A stretch of 64,000 bases of DNA from Variovorax sp. OAS795. GTDB taxonomy: Bacteria > Pseudomonadota > Gammaproteobacteria > Burkholderiales > Burkholderiaceae_C. The DNA lies in the NCBI RefSeq assembly GCF_040546685.1, contig NZ_JBEPOH010000001.1, forward strand, positions 2,604,001 through 2,668,000, read 5' to 3'. Shown here in pieces: positions 1 to 9,162 of the stretch (the first letter of the stretch is position 1; every line of letters starts with the position of its first letter). The translations under genes and the position numbers were made by a program. The notes under the pieces are model-generated. The model searched no databases. It had not been told where the DNA came from and saw nothing but the letters and a program-made list of their open reading frames with translations.

Positions 1-1
1 G

Positions 2-1225
2 CAGCTGGACCACGGTGCCGAACCTCGCCCGCTGCGTGCGCTGCGCGCGGGCAGGGTGGCGCTGCCGCCCAAGGCCATGCTGCAGCGGGCGGCCGACCTG
101 ATCGGCGCGGCGCGCAGGCCGGTACTCTATGGCGGCGGCGGGCTGGTCAACTCGGGCCCCGCCGCATGCGAGGCCTTCGCGCAGCTGGTGCACCGTCTGC
201 ACGCGCCGTGCACGCTCACGCTCATGGGGCTTGGCGCCTTTCCCGCGTCGGACCCGAAGTTCATCGGCATGCTGGGCATGCACGGCATGCTCGAAGCCAA
301 CCTGGCCATGCACGAGGCCGACCTCGTGGTGTGCGTCGGCGCACGCTTCGACGATCGCGTGACCGGCAAGCTCGACGAGTTCTGCCCACACGCGCGCAAG
401 ATCCACATAGACATCGATCCGGGCAGCATCAACAAGGTGGTGAAGGTCGACGTGCCGATGGTGGGCGATTGCGGCGCCGTGGTCGAGGCCCTTCTTGCAA
501 TGCTGCCCGCGGACGGCTTTGCGCCCGAGCGCCTGGCGCCCTGGTGGCAGCGCATCGAACGCTGGCGCGCGGAAGATTGCCTCGGCTTCACGCCGCGCGC
601 CGATGCCATCCTGCCGCAGCAGCTGATGGCGTCGCTGCAGCGCGCCATCGCCGGGCGCGACGCCATCGTGTCGACCGACGTGGGCCAGCACCAGATGTGG
701 GCCGCGCAATACCTGCGCTTCGAGCGTCCGAGGCGCTGGCTCACGTCGGGCGGCGCCGGCACCATGGGCTACGGCTTGCCGGCCGCCATCGGCGCGCAGG
801 TCGCGCACCCCGGCGCGCTCACGGTGTGCGTGAGCGGCGACGCCTCGGTGCTCATGAACATCCAGGAGCTTTCAACCGCCGTGCAGCACCGCGCGCCGGT
901 GAAGCTGGTGCTGTGCAACAACGGCTACATGGGCATGGTGCGGCAGTGGCAGGAGCTCAACCACGGCAACCGCCTGAGCCACAGCTGGAACGAGGCGCTG
1001 CCCGATTTCGTCGCGCTCGCCAAGGCTTTCGGCTGGGGCGCGCGGCGCGTGTCGGATCCGGCGGAACTCGAGGCGGCGCTTGCCGAATGCGTAGGCAGCG
1101 AAGGGCCGTTCTTCCTCGACGTGCAGGTTGCTGCGCAAGAGAACTGCTTTCCGATGATGCCGGCAGGGTGCGGGCACCACCGGGTGATGCTTTCGAAGGA
1201 CCGGTGGTACGAAGAAGAATCTTGA
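2..1225 (+). CDS. ilvB: Acetolactate synthase large subunit, 5' end outside window
   Basis: This is the C-terminal part (407 residues) of a thiamine-diphosphate enzyme; the reading frame is open to the left edge, so the true start lies upstream. The visible part covers the central domain and the C-terminal ThDP-binding domain, with the cofactor motif running from SGDASVLMN to NNGYMGMV. The end (CFPMMPAG, then KDRW) is typical of acetohydroxyacid synthases, which condense pyruvate into acetolactate for branched-chain amino acid synthesis. No ilvN small-subunit gene follows, so a catabolic or stand-alone paralogue is possible. The family call is firm; the biosynthetic role is inferred. Confidence 0.82.
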   Translation, partial: QLDHGAEPRPLRALRAGRVALPPKAMLQRAADLIGAARRPVLYGGGGLVNSGPAACEAFAQLVHRLHAPCTLTLMGLGAFPASDPKFIGMLGMHGMLEANLAMHEADLVVCVGARFDDRVTGKLDEFCPHARKIHIDIDPGSINKVVKVDVPMVGDCGAVVEALLAMLPADGFAPERLAPWWQRIERWRAEDCLGFTPRADAILPQQLMASLQRAIAGRDAIVSTDVGQHQMWAAQYLRFERPRRWLTSGGAGTMGYGLPAAIGAQVAHPGALTVCVSGDASVLMNIQELSTAVQHRAPVKLVLCNNGYMGMVRQWQELNHGNRLSHSWNEALPDFVALAKAFGWGARRVSDPAELEAALAECVGSEGPFFLDVQVAAQENCFPMMPAGCGHHRVMLSKDRWYEEES

Positions 1226-1235
1226 GGGTTTGACT

Positions 1236-1380
1236 TCCTCTCCCTCTGGGAGAGGGCGGGGGTGAGGGCATGTGCCTCTGAAGAGGCGCGGCCGTTTCGT
1301 GGAAGCCGATGCCCTCACCCCAACCCTCTCCCAGGGGGAGAGGGGGCAAGAAGCCCCCTAGAGGGAGAGGGAGAAACAAG
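1236..1380. repeat. GC-rich inverted repeat (REP-like), possible terminator
   Basis: A unit reading CCTCTCCCTCTGGGAGAGGG followed by GGGGGTGAGGGC (1236-1269) recurs inverted as GCCCTCACCCCAACCCTCTC with its own CCAGGGGGAGAGGG (1311-1343). A third half (AGAGGGAGAGGGAG) sits near 1360-1373. Each unit is itself a hairpin. The element lies between two convergent genes, so it could end transcription from both sides. It resembles the dispersed extragenic repeats common in proteobacteria; copy number elsewhere cannot be seen here. Confidence 0.6.
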
Positions 1381-1397
1381 GGGAGGGCTCGGCCGAC

Positions 1398-2405
1398 TCA
1401 GGACTTGATGAACGCCAGCAAATCCGCGTTGAACTTGTCCTTGTGCGTGTCCGTCAGGCCGTGCGGCGCGCCCGGGTAGACGATGAGCTTGTTGTTCTTC
1501 ACCAGCTTGGCCGATGCCAGGCCCGCGGCGGCGATCGGCACGATCTGGTCGTCGTCGCCGTGGACGATCAGCGTCGGCACGTCGAACTTCTTCAGGTCTT
1601 CGGTGAAGTCGGTCTCCGAGAACGCCTTGATCGAGTCGTAGGTGTTCTTGTGGCCGGCCATCATGCCCTGCGCCCACCACGCGTCGATGAGGCCCTGCGA
1701 GACCTTCGCGCCCGGCCGGTTGAAGCCGAAGAACGGACCCGTGGGCACGTCCTTGTAGAACTGCGAGCGGTTGGCGAGCTGCGCCGCGCGCAGGCCGTCG
1801 AACACCTCCATCGGCAGGCCGCCCGGGTTGGCCACGGTCTTCAGCATCTGCGGCGGCACGGCCGAGATCAGCGCGGCCTTGGCCACGCGCTTGGTGCCGT
1901 GGCGGCCGATATAGCGCGCCACCTCGCCGCCGCCGGTCGAGAAGCCGACCAGGATGGCGTTCTTCAGGTCCAGCGTCTCGATGACCGTGGCGAGGTCGTC
2001 GGCGTAGGTGTCCATGTCGTTGCCGTTCCAGGGCTGGCTCGAGCGGCCATGGCCGCGGCGGTCGTGCGCCACGGCGCGATAGCCCTGCGAGGCGAGGAAC
2101 AGCATCTGCGATTCCCAGCTGTCGGAATTGAGCGGCCAGCCGTGGCTGAACACGACGGGCTGGCCCGAACCCCAGTCCTTGTAGTAGAGCTGCGTGCCGT
2201 CCTTGGTGACGATGGTGTTGCTCATGAGCTGCTTTCCTTTTGAAGATGCATGAAGTGCGCCGGCTTTCGGCGCAGTGGTGGAAGCGGCGGATGCCGCTTG
2301 GGAGAAGCCGGTGCCCACGAGGGCCCCGGCGGCAACGGAAGCGCCGCCGACCAGCAGGCTGCGGCGGGTCGGGGCGGTAGAGAGATTCTTGCTGTTGGCG
2401 GACAT
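1398..2405 (-). CDS. Tat-exported alpha/beta hydrolase (chloroperoxidase/arylesterase-like)
   Basis: 335 residues. The N-terminus has a twin-arginine signal (TRRSLLVGG, Arg14-Arg15) and an Ala-rich h-region. Internal Met61 ([10 protein letters not shown]) is where cytoplasmic relatives normally begin, so the export signal looks like an addition. The hydrolase core shows the oxyanion region FSHGWP, nucleophile Ser156 in GFSTGG, an acid residue in HGDDDQIVP and the C-terminal His in PHGLTD. Such enzymes hydrolyse esters, and some make peracids from peroxide. The gene lies downstream of an OhrR-like regulator and has a matching palindrome in its leader, so control by that regulator is likely. 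The substrate is unknown. Confidence 0.8.
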   Translation of the reverse strand: MSANSKNLSTAPTRRSLLVGGASVAAGALVGTGFSQAASAASTTAPKAGALHASSKGKQLMSNTIVTKDGTQLYYKDWGSGQPVVFSHGWPLNSDSWESQMLFLASQGYRAVAHDRRGHGRSSQPWNGNDMDTYADDLATVIETLDLKNAILVGFSTGGGEVARYIGRHGTKRVAKAALISAVPPQMLKTVANPGGLPMEVFDGLRAAQLANRSQFYKDVPTGPFFGFNRPGAKVSQGLIDAWWAQGMMAGHKNTYDSIKAFSETDFTEDLKKFDVPTLIVHGDDDQIVPIAAAGLASAKLVKNNKLIVYPGAPHGLTDTHKDKFNADLLAFIKS

Positions 2406-2463
2406 GGTGCGTTCCTTTTTTTACGTGGTGGTGAATGCTGGATTAAAACTATCGTTCGTATGA

Positions 2464-2479
2464 ATATCGCGTGCGATAT
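2464..2479. promoter_or_regulatory. Palindromic operator before the hydrolase gene
   Basis: ATATCGC-GT-GCGATAT is a perfect 7-bp inverted repeat with a 2-bp centre, 58 bp upstream of the hydrolase start. A near copy lies in front of the adjacent OhrR/MarR-type gene. MarR-family dimers bind palindromes of this size, so this is the likely operator. The assignment is inferred from symmetry and duplication. Confidence 0.6.
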
Positions 2480-2519
2480 AAAAGACGTTCGAAATGAGGA
2501 GGGCGGACGGCGTGGTCCA

Positions 2520-2996
2520 TCAGGCGTTTCGGTCGAGGTTGGCGCGCAGCGTGCGCAACTGCGTGCGCAGCCTGGCGATGTCCTTGGGCGGCAGCGCCAT
2601 GGCCGCACCGAGGCAGGACGGCAGCGCCTTGGCCTTGCCGCGGAGCGCGCGGCCTTCGGCGGTGAGCGACACGATCACCTGGCGTTCGTCCGTTGAAGAG
2701 CGCACGCGCTGGATCAGGCCGCGCGCTTCGAGCCGCTTGAGCAGCGGCGTGAGCGTGGTGGTTTCAAGGGACAGCCGCGCGCAGATCTCGGACACGTTGA
2801 CGCCGTCCTGTTCCCACAGCACCAGCATGACGAGGTATTGCAGGTAGGTGAGGTCCAGGTCGCGCAGCAGGCCGCGGTACACCTTGTTGAGGCTCAGCAT
2901 GGTCGAATAGAGCGCGAAGCAGAGCTGCTCGTCCAGCGCCAGCGCATCGCCGTGGGGGGCGGCGGCGCGTTGGGCGGGAAGGTGCTTGGCTGGCAT
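2520..2996 (-). CDS. MarR-family regulator, OhrR-like redox sensor
   Basis: 158 residues with a MarR winged helix (about residues 45-120; [20 protein letters not shown] is the recognition region). The N-terminal stretch QLCFALY with Cys26 matches the sensing cysteine of OhrR proteins. A second cysteine at 128 sits where two-Cys OhrR proteins carry the resolving residue, and Cys72 is extra. OhrR proteins release DNA when oxidised by organic hydroperoxides. The gene is read in the same direction as the hydrolase and lies upstream of it, with palindromes in front of both. The start used is the ATG at 2996; upstream in-frame sequence does not look coding. Confidence 0.82.
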   Translation of the reverse strand: MPAKHLPAQRAAAPHGDALALDEQLCFALYSTMLSLNKVYRGLLRDLDLTYLQYLVMLVLWEQDGVNVSEICARLSLETTTLTPLLKRLEARGLIQRVRSSTDERQVIVSLTAEGRALRGKAKALPSCLGAAMALPPKDIARLRTQLRTLRANLDRNA

Positions 2997-3008
2997 GGGC
3001 CGAATGTT

Positions 3009-3039
3009 ATATCGTGCGCGATCTAATTGCAAGCGATAT
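3009..3039. promoter_or_regulatory. Operator-like palindrome before the OhrR-like gene
   Basis: ATATCGTGCGCGATCT (3009-3024) is an imperfect copy of the palindrome in the hydrolase leader. A further half-site GCGATAT follows at 3033-3039. The position, 13 bp upstream of the regulator's ATG, suits autorepression. Inference from sequence only. Confidence 0.5.
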
Positions 3040-3064
3040 TTATGCTGGCCGGGACGGTCGATGA

Positions 3065-4793
3065 TCAGGAGTGCCCGTCCACCCGCATCTGGAAGAGAAA
3101 GTAGGGCGGGATGCACGCGCCGCGTCCTTCGGGTTGCCCTTCGGCCTGCGCGCAGATGAAGTCGTCGCGGCAGGGCTGCTGCGCCGAGCAGCTGCGCAGG
3201 TTGCCGGGCCGCGTGTGCTTGCCCAGGCACTCGCCGAAGGGCCTGTTCGCCGCCAGGCACTGGTTGAAGTCGCCAAGGATCGCGATGGCGCCGCAGGTGC
3301 CGTTGCCATCGAGCGGATCGCAGGGGCCCGAGCACATGCCGCCGGGAAAGCCGACCGAGGTCTTCTCGCAGACGGAGCGCGCGCCTTCGCACGCGATGCG
3401 CGGCAGTTTCTCGGCCCGGTCCAGCCACGGGTTGGCCGAAGGCGTGATGCGCGTGGGCTCGCAGCTTGCGCCGACCGTGGCCTTGTCGGTGGCAGCCGCC
3501 GCATCGCCCGGTTCGGCCAGCGGACGGAACGGATCGGGCTGCGGCACCGAGAGCGCGGCCTGCACATAGCGGCCGCGCCGCGCGAGTTCGTCCTGCAGGT
3601 GCGGCGAGTGCGGCAGCGCGAGCGCGTTGCCGGCGGTGAAGGTGCGCGAAGTGCCGCGCCGGTCGACACCCAGCAGATGAAAGCCCGCGACCGCACGGCT
3701 CTGGTGGCAGCCTGCGCAGCTCAGGTCGTCGAGCCTGCGCAGCACCGCTTGCGGCGATTGCAGCGTGCGGCTGCCGGGCACGGCCTGCCATTCGCCGGCC
3801 GCAAAGACCTGGGCGAACGGGCGGTTGGCCAGCCGCTCGAGGCCGCGCGGCGCCACCGAGACGGATTCTGTCGCGAGGAATTTTTCAGGCAGCTGCAGCG
3901 TGGCCTCGTCGAGTGCGCGCAGGTTGGCGGGCTGCCGCAGCCATTGCCGCAGTTCCTTGCGCAGCGGCGCGTCGGCCTTGAGCCGTGCGACGTCGGGCGT
4001 GTTTTCGAGCGGTGCCGCCTCGAAGCGCCGCGCATCAGCCGCCCAGCGGAAGGCGCGCAGCATGTATTCCGCATGACCGCCGAGGTCGGGCCGCACCGCG
4101 GAGGGCCAGCGCACGCTCTGCAGGTTGGTCGTGATACGGGAGATGCGTGCGGCCGACATGCGAGAGGGCGCCAGCGGACCTTCGGGCGACACCAGCCAGC
4201 GGCCGAGCGCCTCGTTCGCCATCGACGAGGGCGGCGGCTGCCAGCGGCGCGCGCTGCCGGCGCAGCTGCCATCGGCACCGGGCGCATCGCCTCGCAGCTC
4301 GACCGCCACGGTCATCGGCAGGCGCGACTGCATCGCGGGCGTGCGGTAGGCGAGCCGGTACACCAGCCTCGTTTCTCCGCAGGCGCCTGGCTGGAAGGGA
4401 CGTCGGTCCATGCGGTTGGCCACGCCCACCAGTTCGAAGAAGGCATCGGGGCTCGCGAGCCAGCGCGCGTCGAACAGCCGGTGCGGATAGCGCGAGATGC
4501 CGACGCCGGCCTGCCCTGTCGCTGCGCTGGATGCGCGCAAGGCTGTCGGCGAGCGGCCCGGCGACGGACTGCCACGCCGCCGAGCGCATCAGCGCCTGGT
4601 TGGACGCGATGCCATCGCGCGAAGCGGGCGGGTCGCCAAACCAGCGGGCAAAGCCGGCGCCCGCCTTCTCGGCGGCCTGCAGCGCGGCCGGCGAGGTGAC
4701 CAGGAGCAGCGGCTCGGCGGCCTGCGCCACGGGCGCCGCGAACCCCAGCGCCAGCGCGAGGCATGCAGGCAGGCGGTGCTTCAGGAATGGCAT
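3065..4793 (-). pseudogene. Exported Cys-rich mono-heme protein, interrupted by a frameshift
   Basis: The 5' part starts at 4793 with a Sec signal peptide (LALALGFAAPVAQA). It runs to about 4515 and then continues one frame over to the stop at 3065. Removing one C from the CCC at 4514-4516 restores a continuous protein of about 575 residues. The product has one heme c motif (CAGCH) in its middle and about a dozen cysteines in the last 130 residues, a layout that suggests a periplasmic redox or metal protein. I do not recognise the family. A sequencing error is as likely as a true lesion, since both halves look intact and conserved. Confidence 0.6.
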
Positions 4794-4854
4794 GCGCGCG
4801 ATTGTGCCCGCGGGGCCGGGGAGGGCCGCGGGCGCCGGACGGCGCGTGACAGAT

Positions 4855-4897
4855 TGTCCCGCTCCTGGAACATCGACCGTCCTTCGCGGACGCGAAG
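4855..4897. promoter_or_regulatory. Candidate activator-binding inverted repeats upstream of mptG
   Basis: TGTCCC-N6-GGAACA (4855-4872) is an 18-bp inverted repeat with one mismatch. It is followed by a perfect palindrome CTTCGCG-GA-CGCGAAG (4882-4897). Both lie 30-70 bp upstream of a sigma-54-type promoter, which is where an enhancer-binding protein would sit. Dyads of the first type are bound by AcoR-class activators in general, and one is encoded at 12470. The link is inferred. Confidence 0.45.
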
Positions 4898-4925
4898 CGG
4901 CGACGCGCCCCAGTGAAAGGGCCGA

Positions 4926-4941
4926 CGGAACGGCCCTTGCT
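4926..4941 (+). promoter_or_regulatory. Putative sigma-54 promoter of the mptG-fae operon
   Basis: CGGAACG-GCCC-TTGCT carries GG (4927-4928) and GC (4939-4940) with the required 10-bp gap and differs from TGGCACG-N4-TTGC at two positions. The predicted transcript starts near 4952, just before the mptG start codon region. Confidence 0.5.
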
Positions 4942-4986
4942 ATGACAAGCGGGTCCATGACTTCGCCCCGCCGTCCATCCCCGCCC

Positions 4987-6036
4987 ATGAACACCGCCGA
5001 TCTCGCTTTCGCCCCCCGGCACGACCTGGGCATCCGCACGGTGAGCGTGAGCGCTCCAGGGCGCCTGCATCTGGGTTTTCTCGATCCTTCCGGTTCCCTG
5101 GGGCGCGCCTTCGGCAGCCTGGGCGTGGTGATCGACGGTTTCACGACCGAACTCGAACTGTCGGCGTCCCCGTCGGAGGCGGACCAGCTGGCCGCCGACA
5201 CGCCGGCCGCCGAGGCCGAACTGCCGCGTGCCGCGGCCCACGTTGCGGCGCTGCGCCAGCGCAGCGGGTGCCATGCGCCGCTCTCGCTGCGCCTTGGCCA
5301 GGTGCTGCCGCCGCATGCGGGCTTCGGTTCCGGCACGCAACTCGCATCGGCCATCGGCCGTGCGTATGCCGAATGGCATGGCCTGGACGTGGGCACCGCG
5401 ACGCTGGCGCATTGGCTCGGTCGCGGCCTGCGTTCGGGCATCGGCATCGCGGGCTTCGACACCGGCGGCCTGCTGCTCGACGGCGGCCCCGCGGCCGACG
5501 GCCTGCCGGCGCCGCTGCTCTCGCGCATCGCGTTTCCGGAGGACTGGCGCATCATCGTGGTCCAGGACCCCGGGCACCGCGGCCTCTCGGGCGGCGCCGA
5601 AAAACAAGCCATCGCGGCATTGCCGCCATTGCCCCAGTCGGTGGCCGCCGATATCTGCCACCAGGTGCTGATGCGCGTGCTGCCCGGTGCGGCAAGCGAA
5701 GAATTCGCGCCCTTCGCCGCCGGCATCAACCGCATGCAGCAGTTGCTCGGCGAGCACTTCGCGCCGGCACAGGGCGGTGTGTTCACCAGCCTGGCGGTCG
5801 CGCGGCTGATGCGATGGTTCGCCGATGCGAGCCGTGCCAACGGTGCCGCCATCGGGCAGAGCTCCTGGGGTCCGACGGGATTTGCGATCGTGCCCTCGGA
5901 GACCCGTGCCCAGCTGCTCGTCGATGCCGCGCGGGCCGGCGGCCATGTCGACCCGGCGCTCGAGATCCGCATCGTGACCGGCCGCAACCGCGGCGCCGTG
6001 GTGCGCGACCGCAGCGTGCCGCCACGCGCGCGCTGA
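4987..6036 (+). CDS. mptG: Beta-ribofuranosylaminobenzene 5'-phosphate synthase
   Basis: 349 residues of the GHMP superfamily: the N-terminal SAPGRLHLGF and the glycine-rich GFGSGTQLASAIG loop are visible. The enzyme joins p-aminobenzoate to phosphoribosyl pyrophosphate, with loss of CO2, in the first step specific to methanopterin. It is orf4 in the Methylorubrum nomenclature. It heads the mptG-mtdB-orf5-mch-orf7-orf17-fae run. ATGs at 4942 and 4957 are in frame, but the predicted sigma-54 transcript start (about 4952) and the position of the conserved domain favour 4987. The pABA precursor is probably made by the pabBC gene at 26.9 kb. Confidence 0.88.
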   Translation: MNTADLAFAPRHDLGIRTVSVSAPGRLHLGFLDPSGSLGRAFGSLGVVIDGFTTELELSASPSEADQLAADTPAAEAELPRAAAHVAALRQRSGCHAPLSLRLGQVLPPHAGFGSGTQLASAIGRAYAEWHGLDVGTATLAHWLGRGLRSGIGIAGFDTGGLLLDGGPAADGLPAPLLSRIAFPEDWRIIVVQDPGHRGLSGGAEKQAIAALPPLPQSVAADICHQVLMRVLPGAASEEFAPFAAGINRMQQLLGEHFAPAQGGVFTSLAVARLMRWFADASRANGAAIGQSSWGPTGFAIVPSETRAQLLVDAARAGGHVDPALEIRIVTGRNRGAVVRDRSVPPRAR

Positions 6037-6084
6037 AGCGCCGCCCATTTTTTTATCCAACCACTCCAACGCAGGCTCTCCCCC

Positions 6085-7002
6085 ATGGAACGTCCCCGCA
6101 TCCTCCACATGTTCACTCCCGGCCCGCAGATGAGCCCGTTCGACATCAACATGGCGGCGGACGCGGGCTACCAGATCATCGTGCCGTACTGCGGCGTCGC
6201 GATCGACCGCATCACGGGCCTGACGCAGGACACCATCTTCTCGCGCGGCCCCAAGGGCGTGGCGCGCACCGGCATCTTCATCGGCGGGCGCGACGCGCAG
6301 CTGGCGGCCGACATGCTCGAGCGCGCACGCACCTCGATGGTCAAGCCCTTCGTCGTCTCGCTGATGGCCGACCCGAGCGGTGCCTACACCACCGCCGCGG
6401 CCATGGTGGCGTGCGTGGAGGCCGCGCTCCAGCGCAACCACGGCCACGGGCTCGAAGGCCAGCGCGTGGTGATCCTCGGCGGCACCGGCCCGGTGGGCCG
6501 CGTGGCCGGCGTGATCGCTGCAGGGGCCGGGGCCGATGTCTACCTGTCGAGCCGCAACGGCATCGACGCGGCGCAGGAGGCCGCCGACGAAGCCGGCCAG
6601 CGCTTCGGCGTGAAGCTGCACGGTCTCTCGGGCGGCGACCCCGATGCCGTTCGCCGCTCCATCGCCGATGCCGACGTGCTGCTGGCCTGCGCGGCCGCGG
6701 GCGTGCAGGTGGTGTCGGCCGAAGCGCTGGGCGCCGCGACGCGGCTCAAGGTGGCGGCCGACGTGAACGCCGTGCCGCCCGAAGGCATCGCCGGCGTGGG
6801 CGTGATGGACGACGCCAAGCCGCTGGCCGGCACGCAGGCCGTGGGCATTGGGGCGCTGGCCGTGGGCAACGTCAAGTACCAGACGCAGCACCGCCTGCTG
6901 GTGCAGATGTGCGAGGCCGAAAAGGCCCAGGTGCTGAGCTTTGCCGAGGCCTTTGCCGTGGCACGCGCGTTCCTGGTCGAGCAGGCCGCCAAGGCGGCCT
7001 GA
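6085..7002 (+). CDS. mtdB: NAD(P)-dependent methylene-H4MPT dehydrogenase
   Basis: 305 residues. MtdB oxidises methylene-H4MPT to methenyl-H4MPT in the cytoplasm, the first oxidative step after formaldehyde capture. The nucleotide-binding loop VVILGGTGPVGR is at about residues 131-142, and the N-terminal MFTPGPQMSPFD segment is typical of the MtdA/MtdB family. The neighbours (mptG, mch, fae) and the absence of folate-pathway genes argue for MtdB rather than MtdA. It starts 48 bp after mptG. Confidence 0.92.
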   Translation: MERPRILHMFTPGPQMSPFDINMAADAGYQIIVPYCGVAIDRITGLTQDTIFSRGPKGVARTGIFIGGRDAQLAADMLERARTSMVKPFVVSLMADPSGAYTTAAAMVACVEAALQRNHGHGLEGQRVVILGGTGPVGRVAGVIAAGAGADVYLSSRNGIDAAQEAADEAGQRFGVKLHGLSGGDPDAVRRSIADADVLLACAAAGVQVVSAEALGAATRLKVAADVNAVPPEGIAGVGVMDDAKPLAGTQAVGIGALAVGNVKYQTQHRLLVQMCEAEKAQVLSFAEAFAVARAFLVEQAAKAA

Positions 7003-7017
7003 AGCGCACCGCCAGAC

Positions 7018-8166
7018 ATGCCCACGATCGCCGTTGCCGCCATCTCCGCGCGCGCCATGGCCCAGGCGGCGGCCAGCGACGGCTTCGGGGTCGTTGCGCT
7101 CGATCTCTTCGGCGATGCCGACACGCGACGCGCCGCCTCGCGCTGGTTGCCGATCGGCGCACCCGGCAGCTTGCAGATCGATGGCGCGAGCGTCATGGCC
7201 GCATTGCGCAGCCTCGCGCAAGAAGGCGCCAACGGCGAACCCGTGCTTGGCTGGATTGCGGGCAGCGGCTTCGAAGGCGAGCCGGACCTGCTCGAAGAGG
7301 GCGCTGCCGCGCTACCGCTGATCGGCACCGCGCCCGCCGGCGTGCGCCGCCTGCGCGACCCCGCGGCGTTCTTCGGCTTTCTTGCGGCGCACGTCATTCC
7401 GTGCCCGCAGGTGTTGCTGCATGCGCCGGAGGATCCCGCGGGATGGCTCATGAAGGACGCGCACGGTTGCGGCGGCTGGCATGTGCGCCAGGCACCCTGG
7501 GAGATGGACGAGCCGCCTTCGCCGCACCACTACTTCCAGCGTGAGATGCCGGGGCTGCCGATGTCGGCCACCTTCATCGCCAATGGCCGCGACGTTCATG
7601 TGCTCGGTTTCAACCTGCAGAGCGTGCGGCGTTTCGGCGCGCGGCCCTATGTGTTCTGCGGTGCCGTGGGGCCGGTGCCGCTGGCGGACGAGTTCGCGAG
7701 CCGGTTGACGGACATCGCGCGCGCGTTGACTGTCGAGTTCGGATTGCGCGGGCTCTGCAGCCTCGACTTCATGCGCGACGGCGACACGCTCGGCGTGCTC
7801 GAAGTCAACCCCCGGCCGCCCGCCAGCATGAGCCTCTACCGCCGGCCCAGAGGCACGCCAGGCGTGATGCAGGCGCACCTGCGTGCCTGCCTGCATGGCG
7901 AGCTGCCATCGACCCCCTTGCCCGCGCAGGACCCCGAAGGCATCGAGATCGTGTTCGCGCGCCAGCCCATCGAGCTCGATGCGGCCGCGGCGGATCGGCT
8001 TGCCGCATGGCCGGGCCTGCGGGACCTGCCCACCGCGGGCCAGCGTTTCGACACCGGCGATCCCGTGTGCACCCTGACCGCGAGCGGCGCCAGCGCGCAG
8101 CAGGTGCGCGCCCGCCTGGACGATGGCCGCGAACGGCTGCTGCAATCACTGGAGACCCACGCATGA
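7018..8166 (+). CDS. orf5: ATP-grasp protein of the H4MPT cluster (Orf5)
   Basis: 382 residues with an ATP-grasp fold. Near the middle are KDAHGCGGWHV (ATP-binding loop) and the metal/ATP end motif LEVNPRPPASM. Homologues sit between mtdB and mch in methylotrophs, and their loss is known to affect C1 growth, but the ligation they catalyse is not settled; a role in cofactor assembly is likely. The stop overlaps the mch start (ATGA), which indicates translational coupling. Confidence 0.8.
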   Translation: MPTIAVAAISARAMAQAAASDGFGVVALDLFGDADTRRAASRWLPIGAPGSLQIDGASVMAALRSLAQEGANGEPVLGWIAGSGFEGEPDLLEEGAAALPLIGTAPAGVRRLRDPAAFFGFLAAHVIPCPQVLLHAPEDPAGWLMKDAHGCGGWHVRQAPWEMDEPPSPHHYFQREMPGLPMSATFIANGRDVHVLGFNLQSVRRFGARPYVFCGAVGPVPLADEFASRLTDIARALTVEFGLRGLCSLDFMRDGDTLGVLEVNPRPPASMSLYRRPRGTPGVMQAHLRACLHGELPSTPLPAQDPEGIEIVFARQPIELDAAAADRLAAWPGLRDLPTAGQRFDTGDPVCTLTASGASAQQVRARLDDGRERLLQSLETHA

Positions 8167-9161
8167 GCAACACAACCCTGCCCGCGGCCTTGAGCGTCAA
8201 CCTGATGGCCCGCCCGCTGGTCGAGCGCCTGCTGGCCGACGCCGATGCGCTCGGCCTCCAGGTGCGGCGCGACGACACCGGCGTGCACATCGTCGATGCC
8301 GGCATCGAGGCGCCCGGCAGCGTGGCGGCAGGCCTTCGCGTGGGTGAGATCTGCATGGGCGGGCTCGGGCATGTGAACCTGCGCAGCGGCGCCGGCACCG
8401 AAGGCTGGCCGACGTGGCTCGACGTGCGCAGCTCGCAGCCGGTGCTGGCCTGCCTGGGCAGCCAGTACGCGGGCTGGAGCCTTGCGGCGACCAAGGAAGA
8501 GACCGGCGGCAAGAAATTCTTTTCGCTCGGCTCCGGACCGGCACGCGCGCTGGCGGTGAAGGAAAAGCTTTTTGCCGAACTGGGCTACCGCGACCATGCC
8601 CCCTGCGGCGTGCTGGTGCTCGAGGTCGACCGCGCACCGCCGAAGATCGTCATCGACAAGCTCCTGCGCGATTGCGGCCTGGCCCCTGAGGCGCTCACGC
8701 TGATCCTCACGCCCACCACCAGCCTCGCGGGCACCACGCAGGTGGTGGCACGCGTGCTCGAGGTGGCGCTGCACAAGGCGCACGAGCTGGGCTTTGCGCT
8801 GGCCGACATCGTCGAGGGCGCCGGCACCGCGCCGCTGCCATCGCCGAGTGCCGATGGTGTCGAGGCCATGGGCCGCACCAACGATGCCATCCTGTACGGC
8901 GGCCGCGTGCACCTCGCGGTGCGTGGCGACGACGCCGCGGCGCGCGAACTGGCCCGCGCATTGCCGTCGCGCAATTCACGCGACCACGGCCGCTCCTTCG
9001 CGCTCATCTTCAAGGAGGTCGACTACGACTTCTACAAGATCGACGGTGCGCTGTTCGCACCGGCCGAAGTGTGGGTCAGCAACATCGACAGCGGCAACAC
9101 CTGGCACGGCGGCGCCACCGAGATGGGGCTGCTGCAGCGGCTCTGGCTGCAGGAGAGCTGA
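8163..9161 (+). CDS. mch: Methenyl-H4MPT cyclohydrolase
   Basis: 332 residues, the usual length of Mch. It hydrolyses methenyl-H4MPT to N5-formyl-H4MPT, which then feeds the Fhc complex. The protein has the conserved GEICMGGLGHV segment near residue 60 and the C-terminal IDSGNTWHGG. It overlaps orf5 upstream by four bases and is followed after one base by orf7. Confidence 0.94.
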   Translation: MSNTTLPAALSVNLMARPLVERLLADADALGLQVRRDDTGVHIVDAGIEAPGSVAAGLRVGEICMGGLGHVNLRSGAGTEGWPTWLDVRSSQPVLACLGSQYAGWSLAATKEETGGKKFFSLGSGPARALAVKEKLFAELGYRDHAPCGVLVLEVDRAPPKIVIDKLLRDCGLAPEALTLILTPTTSLAGTTQVVARVLEVALHKAHELGFALADIVEGAGTAPLPSPSADGVEAMGRTNDAILYGGRVHLAVRGDDAAARELARALPSRNSRDHGRSFALIFKEVDYDFYKIDGALFAPAEVWVSNIDSGNTWHGGATEMGLLQRLWLQES

Positions 9162-9162
9162 G

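Noticed and set aside
4312..7221. Very long minus-strand open frame (969 codons) across mptG and mtdB
   Set aside because: It is antisense to two well-recognised genes, its protein is low-complexity Arg/His/Ala-rich, and such frames are expected in very GC-rich DNA.
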